Below, piece after piece: positions 1 through 40,403 of a stretch of DNA of 64,000 nucleotides. This DNA is from Amoebidium appalachense (taxonomy: Eukaryota > Ichthyosporea), in contig CAVNZM010000001.1 of the NCBI GenBank assembly GCA_963693365.1, positions 8,742,001 to 8,806,000 of the forward strand. Direction: 5' to 3'. The notes under the pieces are model-generated. The model was not told the origin of the DNA. It searched no databases and saw only the letters and a list, made by a program, of their open reading frames with translations. The position numbers were made by a program, and so were the translations under genes. How positions within the stretch are numbered: position 1 is the first letter of the stretch; each line of letters opens with the position of its first letter.

Positions 1-173
1 ATCTTGGCTTGCAGAAGCACAAGCATATTTTTTCAAGCACACAGCGGCATACATATTAGTGCGGTCACATGACCTCGCCGTTTTCGTTTTTCTTATCTTC
101 ACGTTTTCCCCATGCAATCTCTCATTTTGCTCACTATCCGCGATGATGCTGACTTATCTTGGTATCTGCAGGG
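1..173 (+). promoter_or_regulatory. 5' flank / leader of the Aquarius gene
   Basis: This sequence precedes the inferred AQR start codon at 174. In that frame a TGA stop lies at 150-152, so the protein cannot extend upstream without splicing. CTGCAG at 166-171 looks like a 3' splice site two bases before the ATG, so a 5'-UTR intron is possible. GGTCACATGACC near 63-74 is a near-palindrome with an E-box-like core. I see no TATA box, and the true transcription start may lie outside the window. Confidence 0.35.
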
Positions 174-28878
<28,705 letters not shown>

Positions 28879-28979
28879 CCGAAAGAAATGCACTTAACCC
28901 CAGAGGATGTATGTGTGCGTCGGTGTGAAAACATATGTACGTTGGCTAGATTTTTTTTTTTTTTCTTTTTTTGGGTGGT

Positions 28980-29037
<58 letters not shown>

Positions 29038-29800
29038 CATGTGGTGGATTTTTCCGGGGAATTCTCGTTAGGGCCTGTGGCCATGTGCACCGGTGTGTTT
29101 AGAACGAAGTTTTCTCCCTTCTGGTTTTCCTGTTGAGCTCGCTTTCTAGTCTGTCCGTGCTCTCTTTTTTTTTGTTTGGTCTTTCTCTTGACTGTGTTTA
29201 TGAGGCCTAGAGGAGGAGGAGGAGGGGGGGGGGGGGGAGAGGGGGGGGGGGGGGGGGGGGGGGGGATGGAGAGGAGACGGAAAAAAATATTGTGCTGAAT
29301 GCACCTGTTCGATTGTTTCGACAGACAGTTGGGTCAGGCAACTCGCTGTACATATGAAAGGGCACACACGTGCCACATATTTGTCTGGCAAACCAAGTAA
29401 AGAAAGTGAAATTGACTCGTGTGTACGTGTACGTGTGTGTGTGGAAGAGATTTGCTGGTGCAATCCATCCGTGGCGTGTTTCGAGTCGATGGTTCACAGC
29501 AGCTCGTCCCCCCCCCCCCCCCACCACCACCACCACCACCACCACCACCACCACTGTACAACCAACACCACCACACACACACACACACACACACACACGT
29601 GTACACACACACACACACACCACGTGCTGGCAAGTATATATACCACCAGTGACCACACACATTACATATACAAAGAAGATATTATACTAGAGCTACACTT
29701 TATCCGTTTTATCCCAGGATTGCAACGCTACCGAACTATTTGTAAAGATATGCGATTTTTGTGATCGATGGGCTGTGTCAGTCTTCGGGGCATGACGCCA
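28879..29800. other. Intergenic DNA between AQR and glutaredoxin
   Basis: It holds a 57-base G homopolymer (28980-29036), a second G-rich block (29217-29266), a C run followed by (ACC)n (29508-29555), and (CA)n near 29573-29598. I see no exon-like sequence. No AATAAA is visible close behind either candidate AQR stop codon. Confidence 0.8.
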
Positions 29801-29880
29801 CATTGACGCGTCATGGTGACTCATGACTCAGGAATGAGCACTCCATGTGATTCGTATACGTGACACAACCGTATAAAGCA
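29801..29880 (+). promoter_or_regulatory. Glutaredoxin promoter: tandem AP-1/Gcn4-type sites and TATA box
   Basis: Two directly adjacent TGACTCA heptamers lie at 29817-29823 and 29824-29830, with the palindrome TGACGCGTCA just upstream (29804-29813). TATAAAG lies at 29872-29878, 85 bases before the start codon at 29957. TGACTCA is the core recognised by bZIP factors (AP-1, Gcn4, Nrf-type heterodimers), which often control redox genes. Binding here is inferred. Confidence 0.6.
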
Positions 29881-29956
29881 TATGCTCAGAAATTAGAAAC
29901 GTAATAGACAAATCTATTGTTTAGGCCCTGGTGGTTTTTTCTAGCGGAATACAAAA

Positions 29957-30182
29957 ATGTCTGGCGCAGTGTCTCAAGCCGTCCAGGCGTTCATCAAGCA
30001 GAACCCTGTTGCGGTGAGTGATGGGAAAGGGGAATTCAGTTGAGGAAGACATGCTGTGCTGAAAACTTGGGAGCTTTTGTGAAGTGGAGTTGGATTGTGC
30101 GTGTGTGTGTGTGTGTGTGTGTGTTTTTTTTTTGGGGGGGGGGGTAGGGGGGAGGCGGGGGGGCGGAGGGGATGTGGGAAGG

Positions 30183-30217
<35 letters not shown>

Positions 30218-31173
30218 GGGGGGGGGGGGGGTGGGCTGTAAGCATGTATGTAATATACACCTGTACGCATGTATATACTGTGTGTGTTTGTAGGAAAGGG
30301 GAGAGGGGTGATTCGAAAGGTTTGTCTTAATGTTGGGTCCTGCGGTGTGCCTTTTGTTTTCGCTCCACATGCTGACACGGTCGTGAATTTTGACACGGAA
30401 GGGGTGACTTATGTTTGGTAGCCGGGCACATCTGGTAGGCCGCCCGTCAGTGCACGCCACTGTGTCTTGTCTGTGATGTTGTAATGTTGATGTGTATGTG
30501 CGACTGTTTTTTTTGGGTTTTTTGTTTGAAAGTGTGGATGTGAACCTGAAAAGAGCTATGCTTGTTTGCATAGCTGAGCAACTCTGTATACAAGGGTTTG
30601 TAGATGTGTGCGGCCATGGGCGTAATTTTCTGAGTTTTTTCTCAGGTGCTGGTTGTGTGTGGGATGAAGTGATTTCATAGTGAAGAATGTACGATTCAGT
30701 GGGTGCTGTTTAGAATACGATGAGGAGAAGTGCCTGTTGCTTTTGTTGCAACTGATGATAGGTAGGTACTCACACTATTAATATTATTCTTCTCGCCATA
30801 CCTATACTCACACACCCTGTCTCCCTCCCCCCTCCCCCCTCCCCCCCCCCCTGGCACACACCTTCCCCCCCCCCCCCCCCAAAAAAAAAAAAAAAAAAAA
30901 AAAAACCACCTGCCAGACACTACACGTTGAGTCGCTTTGCTGTTGTCACCTCCTTGTACACATTCACACCCACTCCCACACACGCTCGCTTTATCCCAAC
31001 TGCGTCCCACATATGTGCATACCTGTCCCTACAGCCTACACATATACCCCCTCCTCCCCCCCCCCCCCCCCAAAAAAAAAAAAAAAAAAAGAAAGAAAGA
31101 AAGAAAAACCCGCACCCATCTCCACAACCCTGCCCCCCATCTCTCGCTCTCCCCCCTTCCCCCCCTCCAACCC

Positions 31174-31204
<31 letters not shown>

Positions 31205-31395
31205 ACACACGCACACGTGCGCATCGTGGCCGGCTCTACCTGCAGATCTTCAGCAAACAGACATGCCCGTAAGTACCCCCCCCCCCCCCCCCTGCCCCCC
31301 ACCACCCTTCTCCTCTTCGGCCTCCCCTTGCCTCTCCCTGCCCTCTCTCCCTTTGTAGCTCTAGCTCAGTCGCCCTCTTTCCCCCGCCCCCCGCC

Positions 31396-31427
<32 letters not shown>

Positions 31428-32825
31428 ACAGTCACGCACCTTTCACGGTTCATATTCGTGACCCTTCTGGCAACCTATACATGTTGCTTTCAGTGTCGTG
31501 AACTGCACACAAAGACCCCTTTCACGGTGTGGGTGAAGTTGATTGTTTTTTTTTTTTGAGTAGGTTTTGGCGCGGAGGAGGAGGGGGGGAGGGAGAGAGG
31601 GGGGGGGGGGGGGGGAGGGGGGGGGGGGGGGGGGGGGGGGGAGGGGGGAGAGGAAGGGAAGACTGGTTTTGCTATTCCTGCCACCGTTGGATACGCGTGT
31701 TAAGGTCCGAGTATGTGTTTTATGTTTGTGTCGTGGGCAAAGGCTCGTCCTAATTTTTACATCATGACACATCCATCCCCCCCCACTCCCCCCCCCTCCC
31801 CCCCCCCGCCCAACCCGTCCTTCCTCCGGGGGATGGTGGTGTCCCCCTGAGGCGTCCGATATTGGTGTTGCATGCTCTCTCCGTTTTCGTTTTTGTTGGT
31901 CCGTTTTGTGTCCTGCACAGGACCCACAGTGGTGTGCATGATGCTCCGTCCTGTATTGGAATCACCCTGTGTCGTGCATCTGTAAGCACATACGCATTTT
32001 TCGCTGCACTGCAGTAGTTTGCACACACATCTTCACCGTTTTGCTCACCTTGCTTGAATAAGCAACCCTGCTCGTCTTTGATCAAGACGGGTTGACCCGC
32101 CCAAGTTCAGTTGATGCTGCTGTCTGAGTTGGAGCGTCGTATATACGCGGGCTAAGGGGTCGAAACTCAGACGCAATTGATGACTTGGGTCCTCCCTGAG
32201 GATGGGCTCTGCTTATGACGCATACTGTGCACATGACTGATGTTGCATAATTGAATGTTTGCCTTTGCATGTGTCCTGTGCACCATGCTTCTCGTCGTGA
32301 ATGCGTACTTCGTACCGTGTTCCGCATTCAAACCCCCCCAGTCTTCTTTCAGAGGTGTCCTTTCAGGACAGACCACTGTGTGGAGACCGCTTTACTTCCA
32401 TGCAACCGGGCATGGTTGCTCTGTGTCGTGCATCTGTAAGCACATACGCATTTTTCGCTGCACTGCAGTAGTTTGCACACACATCTTCACCTTTTTGGTC
32501 ACCTTGCTTGCATAAGCAACCCTGCTCGTCTTTGATCAAGACGGGTTGACCCGCCCAAGTTCAGTTGATGCTGCTGTCTGAGTTGGAGCGTCGTATATAC
32601 GCGGGCTAAGGGGTCGAACGCAGACGCAATTGATGACCCGGGTCCTCCCTGAGGATGGGCTCTGCTTATGACGCATACTGTGCACATGACTGATGTTGCA
32701 TAATTGAATGTTTGCCTTTGCATGTGTCCTGCGCCATGCTTCTCGAATGTTTGCCTTTGCTTGTGTCCTGCACCATGCTTCTCATCGTGTATGTGTACTT
32801 CGTACCGTGTTCCGCATTCAACCCC

Positions 32826-32859
<34 letters not shown>

Positions 32860-33255
32860 AGGACGGGCTCTTCGTTCAGTTCATACTCACTGTGTGTGCC
32901 CCTGTTTTGGAAAATCTGCATTGCCTTGTCCTCCGTGAATGTGTATGTCATCCTATTACACATTCAACCCCTTCCCCTCCCCCCCCCTCCCCGCGTCACC
33001 ACCACCACCACCTCAACAACACACACACACACCTATTTGATATATTTTGCCGTACTCCATGTATCCCCCTCGCCTCTACACCCCCATGTCATCTACCACA
33101 TCCCCCTAAATTTTCAAATCACCGTGCCAGACCGCTACTAACCCCCCCCCTCCCCCCCCCCCCCCCTGCCTAAGGTTCTGTATACGGGTTAAGGACACCT
33201 TCTCAGGTCTGGGTGTGCAATACAAGGCCATGGAGTTGGATGTTGGTACGTGCAA

Positions 33256-33296
<41 letters not shown>

Positions 33297-33486
33297 CCGC
33301 CCGCCCTTGCCTTCCCGAACACGCACAGACAGACACACACACGAAAACACACACACACACACACACACAACACATAGACGCACGCACGCACACACCTCCG
33401 CCCGGCATGTAAACTTTTCAGTTTGGTTTTGCTTGCTTTTGGTCGTTTGGGTGTTATATCTGTGTACAACAGCATCCTCTCTCCTT

Positions 33487-33541
<55 letters not shown>

Positions 33542-33631
33542 CCCCCCCCCCCCACCCCCTTCCCCCTCCCCCGGGCTGCAACACACTCACTCACTCACTC
33601 ACTCACCCACCCACTAACTCTCTCACTCACT

Positions 33632-33663
<32 letters not shown>

Positions 33664-33815
33664 CCCACACACATACACACACACAGCGTGACAGCAATTT
33701 TTCACCTTGCATGTTCTCTGCTGGCAGAAAGAAATTAATCCCCCCCCCCCCCCCCCCCCTCCCCCCGCCCCCCCCAACCCACCACCATCACTACCACCAC
33801 CACCACGAAAAAGAA

Positions 33816-33860
<45 letters not shown>

Positions 33861-34302
33861 CTGTTTACCAAATCTACCTCAACGTTCTTTTGTGTGTCCC
33901 TCTGTGGTCAACGTAGTAGGATTAGAAAAACAGTGCACGCCTCGTTTTGAAAACAGCCAGGGTGGTTTGTTTTTTTTTAAGGAGAAATCGGGGTAGTCGT
34001 GCCTATTAACGCCTTCTGATGTTCGAGAGGGAAGGTGGGGGGGGGGGGGGGGGGGGGGGGGGGGAGGGGGGCTATTTTCTAGTTTAACAGTGAGGTGCAA
34101 TGCCCAAACGAATATCTGATTGGAGGGGACCACAGAGGACAACGGGTCAGCCATCCAATCGGAGTTGCTCAAACTGACGGGCCAGCGAACTGTGCCAAAT
34201 GTCTTTGTGCACGGCAAGCATATTGGAGGGTGTGTGACCCCCCCCCCACTCCTTCCCCCCAACCTCGACACCACCACCAACACACATGCGCGCATGCGTG
34301 CG

Positions 34303-34335
<33 letters not shown>

Positions 34336-34586
34336 CATCTCTGCTCATGGTCCCCCAGCCCTCGGCCCTCGGCCTTCCTCTTCTGAGCTCTGAAGTTCTC
34401 CTACCAAGTTCATTTGGTACTCTGTTTGTGTAGTTTTCGCAGGTGTGACAGCAGGTAACAACCACCCTATTGTATTTCCTCGTGTTCTACTTCTGATGAT
34501 ACACTTTCTTGTGGAATTTTCTGGCATAGCTGTGCTTTGTTTTACGTCGTCAAGGTGCACTTGGTACTTTGTAACATATCCCCACA

Positions 34587-34630
<44 letters not shown>

Positions 34631-34671
34631 ACAAAATAAAAAGAAAAGAAAAAAAAAGAAAAAAAAAAGGG

Positions 34672-34703
<32 letters not shown>

Positions 34704-34853
34704 ACTCCATCACAAAGTTTAGGGACATCTAATAAGTGCTTGCACACAAGCTGAATGAAGGTTGTGGGTGGGTGCAGGTGTGACGACACATTGGCTGCTT
34801 TGAGGTCAGGCAGACTGGGTGAGATGCTGGGGCTGAAGAAGACACAGCCATAG
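29957..34853 (+). CDS. GLRX: Dithiol glutaredoxin (CPFC), 106 residues, five exons
   Basis: Glutaredoxins reduce protein disulfides and mixed glutathione disulfides, using glutathione as electron donor. Exons 29957-30013, 31246-31268, 33175-33245, 34136-34229 and 34778-34853 join in phase to 106 residues, the usual length of single-domain dithiol forms. Exon 2 (IFSKQTC plus part of P) and exon 3 ([13 protein letters not shown]) build the active site C26-P27-F28-C29. Exon 4 carries [14 protein letters not shown], with the cis-Pro loop T69-V70-P71, and exon 5 adds CDDTLAAL, completing the glutathione-binding GGCDD. There is no signal peptide, so the protein is probably cytosolic. Exon 2 is a 23-base microexon whose intron splits the Pro codon of the active site. 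Classic CPYC is replaced by CPFC, which occurs in the family. Introns carry poly-C, CA repeats and dispersed elements like those in AQR. Confidence 0.92.
31965..32826 (+). repeat. Two tandem copies of the dispersed element in glutaredoxin intron 2
   Basis: Two units, about 450-490 bp apart, each have the CGTCTTTGATCAAGACG hairpin, the tRNA-like core and the GAGGATGGGCTCTGC marker. The second has the 39-bp GAATGTTTGCCTTTGC segment twice and ends GCATTCAACCCC with a C run. A further remnant (GAGGACGGGCTCTTCG to ACACATTCAACCCC) lies at 32858-32970. These copies are closely related to those inside AQR. Confidence 0.8.
33251..33866. repeat. Homopolymer-rich block: poly-C, (CA)n, (CACT)n and poly-G
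   Basis: It contains C runs at about 33258-33294 and 33490-33538, CACT tetranucleotides near 33584-33606, CA repeats to 33687, and a 43-base G run at about 33818-33860. All lie in glutaredoxin intron 3. Confidence 0.9.
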
Positions 34854-35455
34854 ATGCCCTAATATGGCAGGTGCTTGCCCATATATGGTATGTAGGGGCC
34901 CATATACCTGGTAGTGAATGAGCACATGTACACACCACTTCAAAAGTAAACTAGATGGTTTGGATGTAATTCATTCATTCAGTCGGGGACAGTTGATGAA
35001 AACACTTCACAAGGGGCAGGAACTTGGCTATTGATCAAATTTGATTATTGTATTATTAGAGAAAACATGTTGAGTGAACGGTATGGTGAATGACGGATAT
35101 CTACATTGAGAGGTGGTGTGTTATTGTGAGCTGTCCATGTTGCGGTTTTAATGGCAATGCAACATGTTTGCCAACAATTTGCAGCTATATGCATCTCCTG
35201 TTAGTCTATGTGAATATGCTAACGGTAGATAACTCACAAGGCCTCAGGTTAGGAGAATTCGGATCGTGAAAAGATGCATATTAATGCATACCAACTCACT
35301 GTGTGAGTTTAACAACGTAGTTTTAGACAAGTGTACGTGCACGTCAGGTATATGAGATCGTTGGCACACGTGGAAAGTTTGTGTTGTAAATGTGCATGTC
35401 TGTGTGTGCGTGCACTTGTGTACTTGTCTCTCAGCTCTCTTTCTCTCTCTCTCTC

Positions 35456-35523
<68 letters not shown>

Positions 35524-35623
35524 CCTCCCTCCCTCCCTCCCTCCCTCCCTCCCTCCCTCCCTCCCTCCCTCCCTCCCTCCCTCCCTCCCTCTCTCCCTCT
35601 CTCGCTGTGTGCGTGTGTGCACG

Positions 35624-35683
<60 letters not shown>

Positions 35684-36880
35684 AACAGGCTATCCGCATC
35701 CGGGTTTCATGGTCATGTATACGCCTGGTTAACCAATACAGATATTTTATAATGCTGATTATTCTTTGCATGTTTTTTGAGGGGGGAGGGGGGAGGGGGC
35801 CCTCAGGGGGATAGGGCCGGGTTCGAATATATTCGAATTCAAGAGCGCAGCTTAGAAATAAGCTGATTGCGCAAACTCGCATGTGCTTGCGGGTTGGCCG
35901 GCCAAATCAGCCAATCATCTTTATGCTGCGCGATGATTGGCCAAATCTATTATTGCATAATTAATTTTTCATCTAGAGTCTGTGAGAAACGCCGCACGGT
36001 CCGGCTTGGCTGATGAAAAGTGAAAAAGCTACTGCAAAGTGTAAATCTGCATCTCTATTAATAATCTTTTCTATTCTTATTTATTCCTTATGCGTGGGAC
36101 CCGGATAATACTTATGTGTGGGCGGCGGGATATGCGGTACGCGTGCACGCTGCGGGCCTGCGGCCCAGCCGGCCGCAGTGTACCTTTAGAAATGCATGAC
36201 TCGAGCTCGCTAACATACATCACAAAGTTTGAGGATATTGGGCGCCAGCCAATGGCGTGGCTGCGCTGAGCCACATCAGGACGGCCGGAAGGTCCATCCA
36301 ATCAAATCGGTGCTCTGAGGCCCCGCGACCAATGATCAGAATGCCATTTTCAAGTCGAGCCAAGCCACGGTGCCACTTTTAAAGCAAACACAGGCTTAAT
36401 TCGCTAAAGATAAAAACCAATGCATAATTGTCACAGAGGCCGCTCACCGTTCATGAAGAAATTAGGAATTTGGTGATAACGTCTGCCAAGAAGTTTCGTT
36501 TTTAGACTTGAATGTAGTATAGCTGCCTCATCTGACTGTAAATAATAAAGTCGAAAAACCTTTTTACTTAACTAAATGATAATAAGTATAGTGCAGGCTA
36601 CAGTAATCATAGAAGCAAGCGGTTCTCTGTCAGTAAGGTGACATTGCCGCCACGTGGCACGGCTGCACTGGATCCCCCAACACCTCCTAATAGGGGCGGG
36701 TCGTATGCGTGTAGCAGAGCCAGGAATTAATTATTTGGGTCTCACCGACTCGCCCTTTTTCATACATGTGTAACTCAGTACTAGACTATGGATTCGGATA
36801 AAGTAGTATCGTTATACCATAATTCGTTAAAATTCATATTTATTGATATATCATACATAAGAGTGCAGCTATGTCTGTAT
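34854..36880. other. Intergenic DNA downstream of glutaredoxin
   Basis: It contains (CT)n at about 35440-35518, (CCCT)n at 35519-35590 and (GT)n at about 35630-35680, then unique sequence. GCCAATCATC near 35909 and GATGATTGGC near 35932 form a 10-bp inverted pair bearing CCAAT motifs. Other CCAAT motifs occur near 36250 and 36298. No gene is recognised. Confidence 0.7.
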
Positions 36881-36887
36881 TGAAATT

Positions 36888-37103
36888 TTACTGGGAAAAA
36901 TTTAAATCATCTTTCGCTTTGTGACTTTTGGCTCGTCTCACACATACGGAGTTTTGGGGGATCCGCCTGCGCCTCCGGCTGTGCGGCGAGTCATCAACAT
37001 TTACTTTGTCAGGGCTGTTATCCTGGGGTTGAAAACAATCATCAAAATTTAGGAATGTGATAACGCAAGCCTCCCGGCCCATTGACTTGGCTCGGCTGAT
37101 CAT
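36888..37103 (-). CDS. Possible small or partial ORF of unknown function (71 codons)
   Basis: The frame encodes a charged peptide with FLNFDDCFQPQD and an RRRRR cluster in a stretch free of simple repeats. On the same strand AATAAA lies about 45 bases past the stop (36838-36843 on the + strand). It could be the last exon of a gene diverging from the transporter. I recognise no family, and a chance ORF of this length is plausible. Confidence 0.2.
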   Translation of the reverse strand: MISRAKSMGREACVITFLNFDDCFQPQDNSPDKVNVDDSPHSRRRRRIPQNSVCVRRAKSHKAKDDLNFSQ

Positions 37104-37170
37104 CTCAAAGTTTCATATGAAGTGGCTCATTCAAAATTAAATGGTAAGAGTAAAAGATTGATTAAACATG

Positions 37171-37262
37171 TTAACCAATAGAATAAATGAACAGATAATG
37201 CGTTAAAAAACATTTAGGCGCACTGTATTCATGATTGCAGGAGATCCTCCTATAAAAAAGAG
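37171..37262 (+). promoter_or_regulatory. MFS transporter core promoter
   Basis: CCAAT lies at 37175-37179 and TATAAAAAAG at 37251-37260, 100 bases before the start codon at 37351. Transcription would start near 37280, giving an unspliced leader of roughly 70 bases. Confidence 0.6.
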
Positions 37263-37350
37263 CGTCTTCGCTGCTCTCACACAGCTCGGGACAGAAGAGT
37301 CACGAAAACGAACGGACAAAACTTGCACACATCCGAACAACCGTTAAAAC

Positions 37351-40300
37351 ATGGCCAAATTAAACTATAATGTGTCCCTATCATTAGGGCTTACGTTTAT
37401 CGATGGCATAGCGCAGGGTATTTGGGGTTTTGCCCTTCTAGGGCCCTACCTGTACGCTTTGTGTGGCGACAACTCACACGCAGGATACGCAGAGGGGATT
37501 CAGGTGGGTACATGTGCACGTGTTGGTGTGCGTGCGCACGTGCTATTTGTGGATGCATTTTGGTATCATCTTGTGTGTGTGTATTGTGTGAACGTGTAAA
37601 AATCATGCTGAATTAATGTTTGAAAAGGTGCGTTTTGCGTGTTTGGGCCTGCGTGTGACATGCATACGAGTGGCAACAAGAACCGGGCAATTTATTGAGG
37701 TCGAGAATTTGGTAGTGTGTTTAAATCTTGCCTATTTTCTTTCACAGTTAGAGAAAAACATACAATAATGCTGTATGGTTTAACGTATAGAAATAAATCG
37801 AGAGGTGTACTAAGAAAATCATGTAGTTACGTATGTTGCCCAGCTTGGTGTTGTCCGTAGAACACAGAGTTCGATCAAGCGCTAGCCCTTTAAATTTCCC
37901 TACAAATTCATGTTCAACACACACACACACACACACACACTCACACCCACACTCACACCGCACTCACACTCACACACACACTCACACACACACACAGACA
38001 CACACACACTGTGCACTTCTATGTACTTTTGATTAAAAAAACGAATAGCCGATACCCGCACACCCCTCAACCCGCAATCCCCCACCCCATCCTCTCACCA
38101 AGTAATCAATTTTAATGCTGCAAGTAAGTATAGTGGAAAATAAAGATGATATCCCCCCTACCCCCCCCCCCCCCCCCCCCCCCCGCATTTTTTTTTTTAA
38201 TGCCTGGTCGCCTGTCTTTGCTGAGGTCATAATCTGGGTCTCTAACAAATATGTATGGTTTGACCCCATGGGTGAAAAAAAAAACTACTGTGTACCCTCT
38301 CTGAAACGCTCTTTTCGTGTCACGCAGGGGTTCATGCAAGCGCTTGCAGCTATCCCGGCGGGGTTCCTTGCCGACAAAATTCGCCGCGACACCGTCTTGA
38401 GAGGAAGCAGTGCACTGGGTTTGGTTGCAATTGTTTTGATGCTGTATGCTCTGTTTTGGGGCGGTGATTCAACGCACACGTTCATTCTTATGACCGTGGG
38501 TCTGGGTATGTGGGGGTTCTTTACGGGTGCCTATTTGCCCCCCCTGCAATCAATTTTCGCTGATTCTGTGCCAAATGGTAACCGCTCAAATCTGGAGACG
38601 TGGCGGCAAGTATCCCATACCCCCCCACTCGTCACCGTCCGCCCCTCCGTGCCTGCATCACACACAAAAAAACACACACACACATGCACACGCACACACG
38701 CACACACGCACTCCCCACGGACACACACACACACACACTAACCGCTGATGCCGCATACTTTGCATGTTTGTGTCCCCATGTCATTCTTTTTCCTTCACCA
38801 TGATCTTCGTTTATATGCATCCATTTTCTCTGCTGCCTTACCTACTCTACCCTCCCCCCCCTCCCCCCCTTCCCCCCCTCCCCCCCCCCCCCCCCCCCCC
38901 CCCCCCCACACACACACACAAAACCACCGCCGCCACCAATTGCAAAACCCCCCTCCCCCTTCCCCCCTCCCTACCTTCAAACATAAACACGTACAGTAGA
39001 AAATACCTTGGGTCCTCTTGCAACCCCTCCTAAAGACGCACGTAAAGATATTCAACACACACACACACGTGCGCTCGCGTCCTCCCCAACCCCCCCCCCC
39101 CCCCCCTCCCCCTTCTTCCCGGTACCTCTTCTCTCTCGTACTAACTTGGTGGTTTATTTACAGTCCTCGCTTTTATCTTCACAGTTTTGATCTTGTGTTG
39201 CGATATCCCTCCAAGAGAGGGGAAGGAGGGGGGGGGGGGAGGGGGGGGAGCAGGGAGGTTCAACATTTTAGTGAGCAGTGACGAGATGGGGGAAATCGCG
39301 GGGGGGGGGGGGGGGGGGAGAGAGGGGAGGGCGGGGGGAGGGGGGGGGAGGAGGCAAGAAGGGGCAAAGAAGGCACATTGAGAGTGGCACAGCATGTTGA
39401 GTATACATGCACGTACATGCAAAACACGCACAACGCATATAGGGAGAGTGTGTGAGCGTCGTTGTTCGCTCTATTTGTGTGTGTCTTTTCTTGTGCCCAT
39501 GTGCCGTTTTTGGTGAAAAGAAGATGTACGTATCGCATCCGTTTGTGAGACTACACCACCATGTACCGTAGCCGCAGTGCCTTCATTGGATGCACCAACC
39601 ATCGCGTTTCCCCCAGGAACACACACAAACATACACACATACACACACACACACACAAACACACAAGCACAACCTCAGACTCAAGCACACGCGTGAGAAA
39701 ACACACACACACAAACGTTTACACGTACACAGACACACACACGCTTTTACACACACACTGAGACACACACACACACACACACATACACACACACACACAA
39801 ACACGTCAAGGTTTCAAGCACCCACCCACCCATCCACTGTTCCATGCACAGTGCTATGCCATAACACGACCATTTCCCATACAACCCCGCAAACACAAAA
39901 CCACAGTTTCTCACATTCAGCCAACCAACCCCCCCCCCCCCCCCCCCCCCCCCCCCAAAAGCCCCCGCCCTCACCCATCCACCCACCCACACCTTCCCGT
40001 CCCCCCACACCACCCTCCTAACCCACCCATTCCCCCCTCCTCCCTCCCCCCAACCCCACCCCACCCCAAACCCACCCACCCACCCCATATACCCACCCAC
40101 CCCCCTCTTCCCCCCGTCCCCCCTCCCCGATCCCCAATGCGCTTTACAGATATGTTTCTCAGATTTTCGCCACAGCCGCCGGCCCGGCCACAAACGTTGC
40201 ACTGTTCTATTATTTGGGGGATCATTGGGACCTCAGCAAGATGAGCATTGTGTTTGCTGTGGGGGTGTGTCTGAACGCCGTGAGCACGTTTGGGCTGATT

Positions 40301-40369
40301 TTTCTGAGCGACAACAAGACACTGGGGCATGAGAGCGAAGCGCTGGTTCAGGTGTGTTTTCTTTCTCAG

Positions 40370-40403
<34 letters not shown>

